This document shows positions 18,709-28,150 of a DNA stretch of 64,000 bases, in pieces. Position numbers and translations under genes: made by a program. The notes beneath the pieces were generated by a model that was not told where the DNA came from, did not search any database, and saw nothing but the letters and a program-made list of their open reading frames with translations. The DNA is from Mesorhizobium erdmanii USDA 3471 (GTDB lineage Bacteria > Pseudomonadota > Alphaproteobacteria > Rhizobiales > Rhizobiaceae). The stretch covers positions 1 to 64,000 of the forward strand of contig NZ_AXAE01000013.1 in the NCBI RefSeq assembly GCF_000472705.1. The letters run 5' to 3'. Each line of letters starts with the position of its first letter. The first letter of the stretch is position 1.

Positions 18709-18737
18709 CATATCGGCAATTGCGCGACGAAATGCAA
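18709..18737 (-). promoter_or_regulatory. Predicted sigma-70 promoter of the SRP RNA gene
   Basis: On the minus strand TTGCAT (18732-18737) and GATATG (18709-18714) are spaced by exactly 17 bases, and the expected transcription start falls at the 5' end of the predicted SRP RNA. Position supports the call more than the modest -10 match. Confidence 0.5.
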
Positions 18738-18856
18738 GTGCGCAGGCGATTTGGCGCGCCAAACCGTGTGAGGAACAATGATTCGCTTGCAGCCCCCGGG
18801 CCACCGCTCTAGCGTTCATGAGTTTGAGGAAACCAACAAAAGCAAGGGAAACGCCG

Positions 18857-19276
18857 ATGCTGCCGGGCCTGAAGGCCGGATTCACGCTGGATGCCCGGCT
18901 GGAGGCGGACAGCGAGCAGTTGATGTGGCTTGGGCTGTGCGAATTGCGGGTGATGAACGATCGCCGCTGGCCGTGGCTGCTTTTGGTGCCGCAGAGGCCT
19001 GGCGCGGAAGAAATCCACGACATGACGCCGCTTGACCAGGCCATGCTGACCTTCGAGACCAATATGGTGGCGCAAGCGCTGAAGAAAGTCAGCGGTTGCA
19101 CCAAGATCAACACCGGCGCGCTCGGCAACATCGTGCGCCAATTGCATATCCATATCATCGCACGGTCCGAAGGCGACCCCGGCTGGCCGGGGCCGGTATG
19201 GGGGCACGGCCTGCGCGAACCCTATCAGCGCTCCGATTTGCGCCGGTTTGCCGAAACGATACGGGCGGCGCTATAA
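18857..19276 (+). CDS. HIT-family nucleotide-binding protein
   Basis: HIT-superfamily protein of 139 residues. The family motif reads QLHIHIIAR, so the first histidine of the classical H-x-H-x-H pattern is glutamine while the two key histidines remain; the preceding NTGALGNIVRQ and following GDPGWPGPVWG segments are typical of a Rhizobiales subgroup. Members hydrolyse or transfer nucleotidyl groups; the substrate here is unknown. The ATG at 18857 is used rather than one at 18818 because AGGGA lies just upstream and the N-terminus then begins directly with the domain. It is divergent from the SRP RNA gene. Confidence 0.85.
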   Translation: MLPGLKAGFTLDARLEADSEQLMWLGLCELRVMNDRRWPWLLLVPQRPGAEEIHDMTPLDQAMLTFETNMVAQALKKVSGCTKINTGALGNIVRQLHIHIIARSEGDPGWPGPVWGHGLREPYQRSDLRRFAETIRAAL

Positions 19277-19361
19277 GCCTTCCCCTGTGTCCGCCCCAAA
19301 ACATGTCCGTCCCAAACATGTTCATCCCAGAACGGGTCAATCCCAAAACACCAGGGTCCGC

Positions 19362-20306
19362 ATGAGTTTCCGCCTGTTTGACGCGCCTTTGCGCGAGCCG
19401 AGCCAATTCGTCGGCTTCGCCGGCAACATGATCGACCGGCAATCCGAGAATCGAGCCGACGATTCGGTCGACAAGGCGCTGGCCGATCCGACGACGCGGC
19501 TGCTGTTGATGAATGGCGGCCGGCTCCACCTGACGCTTGGGACGAGCGGCACTCTCTATCCCTGGTTCGGCGCCGCCGAGAGCGAGCCGTTCAAGCCTTC
19601 CTTCGCCGAGGGCGTCCTGCTCGGTTTTTCCGAACAGGGGCCGGTGTTGGCGATGCCCGTCCAGATCGACGCCGAAGAGTTGCCCGAGACCGTCAAGGCG
19701 ATCGACTACCGGTCGGTCTATATGCAAGGGCTGATCGACGAGGCGGCCGCCGGCGCGATGGCGCAAGGTGCTGCCCTGCTCGCCTGGCATGCCAGCCATC
19801 GTTTCTGCAGCAAATGCGGCACCGAGTCACAAATGCGGGCCGGCGGCTACAAGCGGCACTGCCCGAATTGCGGCACCGAGCATTTCCCGCGCACCGATCC
19901 GGTGGCGATCATGCTGACGGCGACGCGCGAGAAATGCCTGCTCGGGCGCGGGCGGCATTTCGCGCCGGGCATGTATTCCGCACTTGCCGGCTTCATCGAG
20001 CCGGGCGAGACGATCGAGGCGGCGGTGCGCCGCGAAACGCTGGAGGAGGCTGGCATCCGGCTCGGCCGCGTCGTCTATCATGCCAGCCAGCCCTGGCCGT
20101 TTCCCTATTCGCTGATGATCGGCTGCTTCGGCGAGCCGCTCAACGAAGACATCCAGGCCGACCTCAACGAACTGGAAGACTGCCGCTGGTTCTTACGCGA
20201 CGAGGTGCGCCTGATGCTGGCGCGGGAGCATCCCGGCAATCTGGTCACGCCGCCGAAAGGGGCGATCGCGCATCACCTCATCCGTGCCTGGGTCGACAGC
20301 GAATAG
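19362..20306 (+). CDS. nudC: NAD(+) diphosphatase / NADH pyrophosphatase
   Basis: Nudix hydrolase of 314 residues that cleaves NADH/NAD to NMN(H) and AMP and may remove NAD caps from RNA. A four-cysteine zinc ribbon (CSKCG ... CPNCG, about residues 149-170) is followed by FPRTDPVAIM and the Nudix box GFIEPGETIEAA ... REtLEEAGI (about residues 209-231), then SQPWPFPYSLM, the NudC-specific SQPWPFPxS motif. The ATG at 19362 matches the domain start; the frame stays open upstream but without family resemblance. It follows the HIT gene by 85 bases that contain several imperfect CCCAAAACATG repeats. Confidence 0.93.
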   Translation: MSFRLFDAPLREPSQFVGFAGNMIDRQSENRADDSVDKALADPTTRLLLMNGGRLHLTLGTSGTLYPWFGAAESEPFKPSFAEGVLLGFSEQGPVLAMPVQIDAEELPETVKAIDYRSVYMQGLIDEAAAGAMAQGAALLAWHASHRFCSKCGTESQMRAGGYKRHCPNCGTEHFPRTDPVAIMLTATREKCLLGRGRHFAPGMYSALAGFIEPGETIEAAVRRETLEEAGIRLGRVVYHASQPWPFPYSLMIGCFGEPLNEDIQADLNELEDCRWFLRDEVRLMLAREHPGNLVTPPKGAIAHHLIRAWVDSE

Positions 20307-20337
20307 CCGATACTGAAAGTCATTGCAGGAGAGACAA

Positions 20338-20643
20338 ATGATCCGTCACACCGTCGTCTTCACGCTGAAGCACCCGCCGCATTCGATCGAGGAAAAGCGG
20401 TTTCTCGTCGACGCCAAGAAGATACTCACCGCGATCAAGGGCGTCACTCATTTCGAACAGCTGCGGCAGATCAGCCCCAAGAACGACTATCAGTTCGGCT
20501 TCTCGATGGAGTTCGCCGACCAGGCCGCCTACACCAGATACAACGACCATCCCGACCACGTCGCCTTCGTGCGCGACCGCTGGGTGCCGGAGGTCGAGAA
20601 ATTTCTCGAGATCGACTATGTGCCGCTGGGCGCGGTGATCTAA
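20338..20643 (+). CDS. Dabb-family stress-responsive alpha/beta barrel protein
   Basis: A 101-residue single-domain protein opening MIRHTVVFTLKHPP and containing FEQLRQISPKNDYQFGFSMEF and YNDHPDHVAFVRDRWVPEVEKF, the characteristic pattern of the Dabb (stress-responsive dimeric alpha/beta barrel) family, whose role is mostly undefined. The ATG at 20338 has GGAG 7-10 bases upstream, better than the upstream TTG at 20323. Its stop codon overlaps the stop of pheA on the opposite strand. Confidence 0.88.
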   Translation: MIRHTVVFTLKHPPHSIEEKRFLVDAKKILTAIKGVTHFEQLRQISPKNDYQFGFSMEFADQAAYTRYNDHPDHVAFVRDRWVPEVEKFLEIDYVPLGAVI

Positions 20644-21503
20644 TCCGCCACATTCCACTGCTCCCGCGACTCGCTGGCCGGGTAGACGCCCAGAATCCGC
20701 ACTTCGCGCGAGAAAAAGCGAAGCTCGTCCAGCGCCAGCTTGACCAGCGGATCGTCGGGGTGGCCCTCGATGTCGGCGTAGAACAGCGTCGCCGTGAAAG
20801 CCCCAAGCTGGTAGCTCTCCAGTTTGGTCATGTTGATGCCGTTGGTGGCAAAGCCGCCCATGGCCTTGTAGAGCGCGGCCGGCACGTTGCGGACGCGGAA
20901 GATGAAGGTGGTCATCATCTTGACGCCCGTTGACGGACGTTCCGCCCACTGCTTGCTCTTGGTCAGGACGACGAAACGGGTGACGTTGGAATCGGTATCC
21001 TCGACGTTCTCCTCGATGATATCGAGCCCATAAAGCGTCGCGGCCAGCGCCGGCGACAGCGCCGCCATGGTGCGATCCTTGACCTCGGAGACCATCCTGG
21101 CGGCACCCGCCGTATCGCCGGCAACCACGCCCTTCCAGCCATTCTTGCGGATGTATTTGCGGCACTGGCCAAGCGCGTGGATGTGCGTGTGCACGGTCTT
21201 GATCTCGTCGCGCCTGACGCCCGGCAGCACCATCAGCTGGAAATGGATCGGCAGGAAATACTCGCCGATGATGTGCATCCGCGATTCGGGCAGCAGATGG
21301 TGGATGTCGGCGACGCGTCCGGCGATGGTGTTCTCGATGGGAATCATGGCGAGATCGGCCTTGCCGGTCTCGACCGCGTTGAAGGCATCCTCGAAGGTCG
21401 GGCACGGCAACGGCTCCATATCGGGATAGACGTTGCGGCAGGCGGTGTCGGAATTGGCGCCCGGTTCGCCCTGGAAGGATATTCTGTTGGTTTTCTCAGG
21501 CAT
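20640..21503 (-). CDS. pheA: Prephenate dehydratase
   Basis: Monofunctional prephenate dehydratase of 287 residues converting prephenate to phenylpyruvate in phenylalanine synthesis. It begins after a short leader with ISFQGEPGANSD, contains IPIENTIAGRV and the catalytic SNVTRFVVL (TRF motif, about residues 172-180), and ends in an ACT regulatory domain with ALYKAMGGFATNGINMTKLES, where feedback inhibition by phenylalanine acts. No chorismate mutase domain is fused. It is 39 bases downstream of kdsB on the same strand and probably co-transcribed. Confidence 0.93.
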   Translation of the reverse strand: MPEKTNRISFQGEPGANSDTACRNVYPDMEPLPCPTFEDAFNAVETGKADLAMIPIENTIAGRVADIHHLLPESRMHIIGEYFLPIHFQLMVLPGVRRDEIKTVHTHIHALGQCRKYIRKNGWKGVVAGDTAGAARMVSEVKDRTMAALSPALAATLYGLDIIEENVEDTDSNVTRFVVLTKSKQWAERPSTGVKMMTTFIFRVRNVPAALYKAMGGFATNGINMTKLESYQLGAFTATLFYADIEGHPDDPLVKLALDELRFFSREVRILGVYPASESREQWNVAD

Positions 21504-21542
21504 GGGCCAAGTCTCGATTCACAGTGTCTCGGTTCGAATTTC

Positions 21543-22271
21543 TCAATTTGAAAGGATGGTTCTGGCGCGCTCGAGGTCTTCCGGCGTGTCGACGCCAAGC
21601 GGCAGCGACTGGACGATCTCGGCGTCGATGCGCATGCCGGCTTCCAGCGCGCGCAGCTGCTCCAGCCGCTCGCGGCGCTCCAGCGGCGACGGCTTCAGCG
21701 CGACGAAGCGCTCGAGCGCCGCGCGCCGGTAAGCATAAAGGCCGACATGGTGATAGAGAGGCCCCTCGCCCCAAGGTGCCGTGGCGCGGGTGAAATAGAG
21801 CGCCCGAAGCCGCGCAGCAGACAGTGGCGAACCGATGATCTTGACGACGTTGGAATTGGTCTTTTCTTCCTCCCGGACGATCTCGACCCCAAGCGTGGCG
21901 ATATCCACGGCCCTGTCCTCGAGCGGTCTCAGCGAAGCGGCGATGATGCCGGGATCGATGGTCGGCAGGTCGCCTTGCACATTGACGATCGTTTCGACCT
22001 TGCGCTGCGGGTCGAGCGCGACCAATGCCTCGTGAATGCGATCGGAACCCGACTCGTGATCGATGCGCGTCATCACCGCCTCGAACCCATGCGCATGCAC
22101 CGCTTCGGCCACGCTTTGGGTGTCGGTAGCCACCACCACCCGGCCGAGGCCGGCTTCTGCCGCACGGCGGGCGACATGGACGATCATCGGCACGCCGGAT
22201 ATGTCGGCCAGCGGCTTGCCCGGCAGCCGGGTCGAGGCCATGCGGGCCGGGATCAGGATCAAGGTGGACAT
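21543..22271 (-). CDS. kdsB: 3-deoxy-manno-octulosonate cytidylyltransferase (CMP-KDO synthetase)
   Basis: CMP-KDO synthetase of 242 residues, activating KDO for lipopolysaccharide inner-core assembly. It opens [20 protein letters not shown], the nucleotide-binding motif of this family, and has VVVATD, NVQGDLP and SDRIHEAL. The usual NVQGDEP glutamate is leucine here. The ATG at 22271 is the only start that begins with the conserved domain, though the frame remains open far upstream and the ribosome site is weak. It is divergent from cycM and precedes pheA. Confidence 0.92.
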   Translation of the reverse strand: MSTLILIPARMASTRLPGKPLADISGVPMIVHVARRAAEAGLGRVVVATDTQSVAEAVHAHGFEAVMTRIDHESGSDRIHEALVALDPQRKVETIVNVQGDLPTIDPGIIAASLRPLEDRAVDIATLGVEIVREEEKTNSNVVKIIGSPLSAARLRALYFTRATAPWGEGPLYHHVGLYAYRRAALERFVALKPSPLERRERLEQLRALEAGMRIDAEIVQSLPLGVDTPEDLERARTILSN

Positions 22272-22464
22272 CGCTATGGCAAGGCGTTCGAAAAGAGGAC
22301 AAGGAAAGTGGCAAAAGGTCTCACTGGCAGCGCCCTTATAGGTGTTGCAACGCCCGAGCAAAAGACCTAGTTTCCGCCCGATTTGACCGGCTCTGGAGGG
22401 CAGGTCTCGATACCGACGGACGGAGTGGACGGTTCGGTCCGCCGGAAAAGGGAGCAAGGGGCGT

Positions 22465-23112
22465 ATGGATTCCAACGAAGTCAACAAACTGCTCGCCGGA
22501 TTGCTCGGAACCGTTTTCGTCGTCTTCTCGGTCGGCCTGGTGTCGGACGCGCTGTTTGCCTCGCCGGCTCCTGAAAAGCCCGGCTTCGCCATCGAAGCCA
22601 CCGAGCCCGCCGAAGGCGGCCCGGCGGCACCCGCCGCGGAAGCCAAGCCGATCGCCGATCTCTTGCAGACCGCCAATGCCGAGGCGGGCGCCGCCGTGTT
22701 CAAGAAGTGCCAGGCCTGCCATTCCGGCGAAAAGGGCGGCCCCAACAAGGTCGGCCCGGATCTGTGGGATCTCGTCGACCGTCCCGTCGCCGCACATGAA
22801 GGCTTCGCCTATTCGGCCGGCATGAAGGAATTCTCCAAGGGCGGCACCGAGAAGTGGACCTACGACAACATCAACCACTTCATCACTTCGCCGAAGAAGT
22901 TCGTGAAGGGCACGGCCATGGGCTTCGCCGGCCTGCCCAAGGACGAGGACCGCGCCAACGTCATCGCCTATCTGCGCACGCTGTCGGACAACCCGAAGCC
23001 GCTGCCTACGCCAGGCGCCGCCGCCTCGGCGCCCGCCAAGCCAGCTGACGGCGCGGCACCTGCCAAGCCAGCCGCGCCAGCGGCACCTGCACCGGCCGCG
23101 CCAGCCAAATAA
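22465..23112 (+). CDS. cycM: Membrane-anchored cytochrome c
   Basis: Class I cytochrome c of 215 residues, with an uncleaved N-terminal anchor ([22 protein letters not shown]), a heme-binding CQACH (Cys82, Cys85, His86) and a distal methionine ligand in KGTAMGFAG. This is the CycM architecture known in rhizobia, where the protein passes electrons from the bc1 complex to aa3-type oxidase at the periplasmic face. The last 40 residues are a Pro/Ala/Lys-rich tail (APAKPA repeats), probably flexible. GGGAGC lies ahead of the ATG. A good hairpin terminator follows. Confidence 0.9.
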   Translation: MDSNEVNKLLAGLLGTVFVVFSVGLVSDALFASPAPEKPGFAIEATEPAEGGPAAPAAEAKPIADLLQTANAEAGAAVFKKCQACHSGEKGGPNKVGPDLWDLVDRPVAAHEGFAYSAGMKEFSKGGTEKWTYDNINHFITSPKKFVKGTAMGFAGLPKDEDRANVIAYLRTLSDNPKPLPTPGAAASAPAKPADGAAPAKPAAPAAPAPAAPAK

Positions 23113-23138
23113 CCGAATTGTCATCGACGCGTTCATAG

Positions 23139-23166
23139 AAAAGCCGGGTTCAGCCCGGCTTTTTTG
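23139..23166 (+). terminator. Rho-independent terminator after cycM
   Basis: AAGCCGGG-TTCA-CCCGGCTT type hairpin (AAAGCCGGGTT...AGCCCGGCTTTTTT) followed by six T residues, 27 bases downstream of the cycM stop. Strong stem and T-tract. Confidence 0.9.
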
Positions 23167-23279
23167 TTGGGAAAATGCACGCTGCGGCGACAAAGCCGCG
23201 CATGGCGGTTTTCACGAGCGCTAAATCATCTAGGATTGCGTCCCGGATGATCTGGCAAGCTTCACGAAGAGGATAGTGC

Positions 23280-25157
23280 ATGACGGTTGGCCGAACGCTT
23301 CTCAAGTCGCTGCTGGCGGCGGCCCTGCTGGCGGCGGGGCTGCAGACGAGCCGGGCCGACGAGTGGCGCACCACCTCATCGCTAATCGGCCAATCCAAAT
23401 ACGGCGATAATTTTCAGCACTACGACTACGTCAACCCCAATGCGCCCAAGGGCGGCACGTTGAATTCGGTGCTGCTCGGCACCTATGACAGTTTCAACCC
23501 CTATATCGTACAGGGATCGCCAGCCGCGGGTTTTGTCGGCTTCGGCGGCGGTCTCCTCTACGACACTCTGATGGAACAGGCGACCGACGAAGGCAGCACC
23601 AGCCACCCGCTGATCGCCGATGCCTACAAATACCCCGCCGACTACTCCTCGGCGACCTATCGGCTCGATCCGCGCGCGAAATGGCATGACGGCCAGCCGA
23701 TCACCGTCGACGACGTGATCTGGTCGTTCCAGGTGCTCAAGGCGAACAGCCCGCAATACAGCCGCTATTTCGAGAATGTCACCGATGCGGTGGCGATCTC
23801 CGACCGCGAGGTCGAGTTCCATTTCAACCAGAAGGGCAACCGGGAACTGCCGAAGATCCTCGGCGACCTCGCCGTGCTGCCAAAACACTGGTGGGAAGGC
23901 ACCGATGCCAAGGGCCGGAAGCGCGACATCACCAAGGGGACGCTGGAAATTCCGCTGGGCTCGGCGGCCTACAAGATCGCCAGCTTCAAGCCAGGCTCGG
24001 AAGTCGTCTGGCAACGCGTGCCGGACTATTGGGCGGCCAAGCTGCCGGTGAAGATCGGCCGCGAGAATTTCGACACGCGCCGATACACCTACATCCTCGA
24101 CGACAATGCCGCGTGGCTGGCCTTCACCAAGGGTGGACTGGAAGACATCAACCGCGAATACAGCTCGCGCAAGTGGGCGACCGCCTACAATTTCCCGGCT
24201 ATCCAGGCCGGCGATGTCATCAAGAAGGAGTTCCAGACGCAGTCGCCGCAGCCGATGCAGGGCTTCGTCCTCAACCAGCGGCGGCCGTTATTCCAGGACC
24301 GGCTGGTCCGCGAGGCACTGACCATACCGTTCGATTTCGAGAGTATGAACCGAACCCTGTTTTTCGGCTTCAACACCCGCACATCGAGCTATTTCCAGGG
24401 CACCGAACTGGCGTCGAGCGGGTTGCCGCAAGGCAAGGAGCTGGAAATCCTGGAAAAATACCGCGACAAGCTGCCGCCCGAACTCTTCACCCAGGAATTC
24501 AAGCTGCCGGTCTATGACACGCCGCAAGCTGAGCGAAAGTACCTGAAACAGGCGGTCGATCTCTTCGCCAAGGCCGGCTGGGTGATCAAGGGCGGCAAGA
24601 TGGTCAATGCCAAGACCGGCGTGCCGTTCAAGTTCGAAATCCTCGGCTGGAACGACACCGACCAGGTGATCGCCAGCCCCTACATCGCCAATCTTCGCAA
24701 GATCGGCGTCGACGCCTCGCTGCGCATCATCGACCAGACGCAGTACATCAACCGCGTCAACAACTTCGATTTCGATGTTGTCACGGGCCTGTTCGGCCAG
24801 TCGGAATCGCCCGGCAACGAGCAGCGCGATTTCTGGAGTTCGAAGGCCGCCGACGCACATGGTTCGCGCAATCTGATGGGCATCAAGGATCCGACCGTCG
24901 ATGCGCTGGTCGACCGCATCATCTTCGCCACGGACCGCGAGGATCTCGTCGCCGCCACCCATGCGCTCGACCGGGTGCTGCTGTGGAACTTCTACGTCGT
25001 GCCACAATATCACCGGTCGGCGGTCTGGCTGGCCTATTGGGACAAGTTCAAATTCCCCGACAAGCAGCCTGCCTATGTCGGCACCGATATCGATTCCTGG
25101 TGGATCGACCTCGACAAAGAGAAGGCGCTGGCGGCGAAATACAAGGGCAGCAATTGA
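23280..25157 (+). CDS. yejA: YejA-type ABC substrate-binding protein, first copy (Sec-exported)
   Basis: Periplasmic binding protein of 625 residues, SBP_bac_5 family, longer than DppA and with the YejA-like opening KYGDNFQHYDYVNPNAPKGG and NSVLLGTYDSFNPYIVQG. A Sec-type signal peptide (LLKSLLAAALLAAGLQTSRA) precedes it. Motifs GRKWATAYNFPAI-like and PMQGFVLNQRRPLFQD are shared with the following gene, showing the two are paralogues. With yejBEF downstream it should bind oligopeptides or peptide-nucleotide compounds; the E. coli Yej system imports microcin C. The stop overlaps the next start as TGATG. Confidence 0.88.
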   Translation: MTVGRTLLKSLLAAALLAAGLQTSRADEWRTTSSLIGQSKYGDNFQHYDYVNPNAPKGGTLNSVLLGTYDSFNPYIVQGSPAAGFVGFGGGLLYDTLMEQATDEGSTSHPLIADAYKYPADYSSATYRLDPRAKWHDGQPITVDDVIWSFQVLKANSPQYSRYFENVTDAVAISDREVEFHFNQKGNRELPKILGDLAVLPKHWWEGTDAKGRKRDITKGTLEIPLGSAAYKIASFKPGSEVVWQRVPDYWAAKLPVKIGRENFDTRRYTYILDDNAAWLAFTKGGLEDINREYSSRKWATAYNFPAIQAGDVIKKEFQTQSPQPMQGFVLNQRRPLFQDRLVREALTIPFDFESMNRTLFFGFNTRTSSYFQGTELASSGLPQGKELEILEKYRDKLPPELFTQEFKLPVYDTPQAERKYLKQAVDLFAKAGWVIKGGKMVNAKTGVPFKFEILGWNDTDQVIASPYIANLRKIGVDASLRIIDQTQYINRVNNFDFDVVTGLFGQSESPGNEQRDFWSSKAADAHGSRNLMGIKDPTVDALVDRIIFATDREDLVAATHALDRVLLWNFYVVPQYHRSAVWLAYWDKFKFPDKQPAYVGTDIDSWWIDLDKEKALAAKYKGSN

Positions 25158-27025
25158 TGGCTGCCCTACCCCGCCGCGATTTCCTGGCATTGGGCGGTGC
25201 CGCCGCTGCCGTCGCCTTGCTGCCCGGCAAGGCCTTTGCCGACATTGCGACCGGTGTGAAATTGCATGGGCTCTCCGCCTTCGGCGACCTCAAATATAGA
25301 CCGGATTTCACCCATTTCGACTATGTGAACGTCAATGCGCCACCCGGCGGGATCTTCAATTTCTCGCCACCGAACTGGGGCTACAATCAAGACACGCAGA
25401 CTTTCAACACGCTGAACTCTTTCGTCGACAAGGGCGACGCGCCGCCGCGCATGGAGATGTGCTTCGACGGACTGATGGTGCGCGCTCTCGACGAGCCCGA
25501 CGCCGTGTATGGCCAGATTGCCGACAGCGTGACGCTGTCGGACGATCGCAACAGCTTCACCTTCTCGCTCCGCCCTGAAGCCCGGTTCCATGACGGGTCG
25601 CCGCTGACGGCGCAGGACGCCGCCTTCACTTTCCAGCTTTACAAGGAAAAGGGGCACCCGGACCTGTCGCTGTCACTGACACATATGACCGAGGCGGTTG
25701 CCGTCGACGACCGAACGCTTCGGCTTACTTTTTCCGGCAAACAATCCGCCCGCACCGTGCTCAACGTCGTGGAATTCCCGATCCTGTCGAAGGCTTTTTA
25801 CACTGCCAATCGATTCGACTCTTCACAGTTGAATCCCCCGCTCGGCTCCGGTGCCTACAAGGTCGACCGCTTCTCGGCGGGTGCATGGATCGAATACGAC
25901 CGCGTGGCGGACTATTGGGGCCGAGATCTGCCGGTCAATCGCGGCCAGAACAATTTCGACCGCATCCGCATTGAATTCTATCAGAATCGCAACGCCGGCT
26001 TCGAAGCCTTCAAGAAGGGCGAAATCACGTACCGCGAGGAATTCACCTCGCGCGTCTGGGCGACCGCCTACGACTTCCCCACGCTGACCGCCGGCAAGGT
26101 GGTCAAGCACGAATTCCCGGCCGAGAAGCGGCCGACGATGCAGGGAACGGCGGTCAACCAGCGGCGCGAACAGTTTCGCGACGCTCGCGTGCGCCAGGCG
26201 ATCGCGCTCTGCTTCGATTTCGAATGGACGCGGCGCAACTTCTTCTACGGCTCCTACGAGCGCTCGCAATCCTGCTTCGAGAAATCGGATTTTCGCGCCG
26301 AAGGTGTGCCATCAACACAAGAGCTGGCGCTGCTCGAGCCGTTGCGAAGCCAGGTGCCGGCTGAGGTCTTCGGCCAGGCTGTGGCCCAGCCGGCATCCGA
26401 CGGTTCCGGTCGCGACCGCAAGCTGCTTGGCCAGGCGGCAAAGCTTCTGGCCGCAGCCGGCTGGAAACGGTCGGGCGATTTCGTTGTCAGCGGCAAGGGC
26501 GGCCGGCTTTCGGCCGAATTCATGGTCGACGACGACACTTTCGTGCAGGTCTATTCGCCCTGGGTCGCCAACATGAAGGCGATCGGCATCGATGCCACGA
26601 TCCGGCTGGTGGATTCGGCACAATACCAGGCCAGGCAGGCGACCTTCGATTTCGATCTGCTGTCAGCTGCTTTCTCGTTCAGCGCGACACCGACGCGTGA
26701 CGATCTCGAAGGCTTCTTCCATTCCAGGACGGCCAACCTCTCCGGCTCGCGCAATTTGCCGGGCGTGGCAGACCCCGCGATCGATGCGCTGATCGACATG
26801 GTGGGCGCGGCAAAAGATCGTGAAAGCCTGACGGTCGCGATGCGAGCGCTCGACCGGGTCTTGCGCGCGCGGTGCGATTGGATTCCTAGTTGGTTCCTGG
26901 CGAATCACCGAAGCGCCTATTGGGACATGTTCGGCTTTCCCGAGCAAAAGCCCGATTTCGGCTTTCCGGTCGAGGCGCTGTGGTGGTTCGATAAGGGCAA
27001 GGCGGCAAAAATTGGCAAAGGCTGA
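25157..27025 (+). CDS. YejA-type ABC substrate-binding protein, second copy (Tat-like signal)
   Basis: Second YejA-family binding protein, 622 residues, directly overlapping the first by one base. The N-terminus ALPRRDFLALGGAAAAVALL has the twin-arginine pattern, whereas the first copy has a plain Sec signal. The body aligns throughout with its neighbour: FTHFDYVNVNAPPGG, RVWATAYDFPTL, QGTAVNQRREQF and GSRNLPGVADPAIDAL. The paired binding proteins probably widen substrate range for one permease. The start at 25157 is chosen because it opens the Tat signal; the longer upstream frame lies inside the first copy. Confidence 0.87.
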   Translation: MAALPRRDFLALGGAAAAVALLPGKAFADIATGVKLHGLSAFGDLKYRPDFTHFDYVNVNAPPGGIFNFSPPNWGYNQDTQTFNTLNSFVDKGDAPPRMEMCFDGLMVRALDEPDAVYGQIADSVTLSDDRNSFTFSLRPEARFHDGSPLTAQDAAFTFQLYKEKGHPDLSLSLTHMTEAVAVDDRTLRLTFSGKQSARTVLNVVEFPILSKAFYTANRFDSSQLNPPLGSGAYKVDRFSAGAWIEYDRVADYWGRDLPVNRGQNNFDRIRIEFYQNRNAGFEAFKKGEITYREEFTSRVWATAYDFPTLTAGKVVKHEFPAEKRPTMQGTAVNQRREQFRDARVRQAIALCFDFEWTRRNFFYGSYERSQSCFEKSDFRAEGVPSTQELALLEPLRSQVPAEVFGQAVAQPASDGSGRDRKLLGQAAKLLAAAGWKRSGDFVVSGKGGRLSAEFMVDDDTFVQVYSPWVANMKAIGIDATIRLVDSAQYQARQATFDFDLLSAAFSFSATPTRDDLEGFFHSRTANLSGSRNLPGVADPAIDALIDMVGAAKDRESLTVAMRALDRVLRARCDWIPSWFLANHRSAYWDMFGFPEQKPDFGFPVEALWWFDKGKAAKIGKG

Positions 27026-27055
27026 GATATCGGTCCGCAGAGGGCGGGAAGCCTG

Positions 27056-28150
27056 ATGGGCGCCTATATACTGCGCCGCATCCTTTTGATGATCCCGACC
27101 CTGCTCGGCATCATGGCGATCTCCTTCGCCGTCATCCAGTTCGCGCCGGGCGGCCCGGTCGAGCAGGTCATCGCCAAGCTGACCAATCAGGGCGGCAGCG
27201 ATCGCCTCGGCGGTGGCGGCGGCGACGCGGGCGGCTCCAACTTCGACGTCGCCGGTGATGTCAGCTCGAAATATCGCGGCGCGCAGGGCCTCGATCCGGA
27301 ATTCATCAAGAAGCTGGAAAAGCAATTCGGCTTCGACAAGCCGCCGCTCGAACGCTTCGGCATGATGCTGTGGAACTATGCAAGGTTCGATTTCGGCAAC
27401 AGCTACTTCCGCGACATCTCGGTGCTCGACCTGATCCTGGAAAAGATGCCGGTGTCGATCTCGATCGGTCTTTGGATCACGCTGCTGTCCTATCTGATTT
27501 CCATCCCGCTCGGCATCCGCAAGGCGGTGAAGGATGGCTCGCCTTTCGACGTCTGGACCAGCGGGGTCGTCATCGTCGGCTATGCCATTCCCGGCTTCCT
27601 GTTCGGCATCATGCTGATGGTGCTGTTCGCCGGCGGCTCGTTCTGGGACTGGTTCCCATTGCGCGGCATCGTCTCGGACAATTGGGACCAGTTGTCCTGG
27701 CCGGCCAAGATCGCCGACTATATCTGGCACATGACCTTGCCGCTGACGGCGCTGGTGCTGTCGGCCTTCGCCACCACCACGTTGCTGACCAAGAACTCCT
27801 TCCTGGAGGAGATTCGCAAGCAATATGTGGTGACGGCGCGCGCCAAGGGCCTGTCCGAACGGCAGGTGCTTTACGGCCACGTCTTCCGCAATGCCATGCT
27901 GATCGTCATCGCCGGCTTCCCCGGCGCTTTCATCTCGGCCTTCTTCACCGGTTCGCTGCTGATCGAGAACATCTTCTCGCTCGATGGCCTCGGCCTGCTC
28001 GGCTTCCGGTCGGTGGTCGAGCGCGACTATCCCGTGGTGTTCGCCAATCTCTACATCTTCTCGCTGCTTGGGCTGTTCGTCGGGTTGCTGTCCGATCTGA
28101 TGTACACCTGGGTCGATCCGCGCATCGATTTCGAGCGGAGAGACATCTGA
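27056..28150 (+). CDS. yejB: YejB-type ABC importer permease
   Basis: Inner-membrane permease of 364 residues opening [20 protein letters not shown], with a long periplasmic insertion of about 60 residues after [14 protein letters not shown] containing a Gly/Asp-rich stretch, which is a YejB trait compared with DppB. The EAA loop [20 protein letters not shown] and the [13 protein letters not shown] end are also typical. It lies 30 bases after the second binding protein and overlaps yejE by one base. Confidence 0.92.
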   Translation: MGAYILRRILLMIPTLLGIMAISFAVIQFAPGGPVEQVIAKLTNQGGSDRLGGGGGDAGGSNFDVAGDVSSKYRGAQGLDPEFIKKLEKQFGFDKPPLERFGMMLWNYARFDFGNSYFRDISVLDLILEKMPVSISIGLWITLLSYLISIPLGIRKAVKDGSPFDVWTSGVVIVGYAIPGFLFGIMLMVLFAGGSFWDWFPLRGIVSDNWDQLSWPAKIADYIWHMTLPLTALVLSAFATTTLLTKNSFLEEIRKQYVVTARAKGLSERQVLYGHVFRNAMLIVIAGFPGAFISAFFTGSLLIENIFSLDGLGLLGFRSVVERDYPVVFANLYIFSLLGLFVGLLSDLMYTWVDPRIDFERRDI

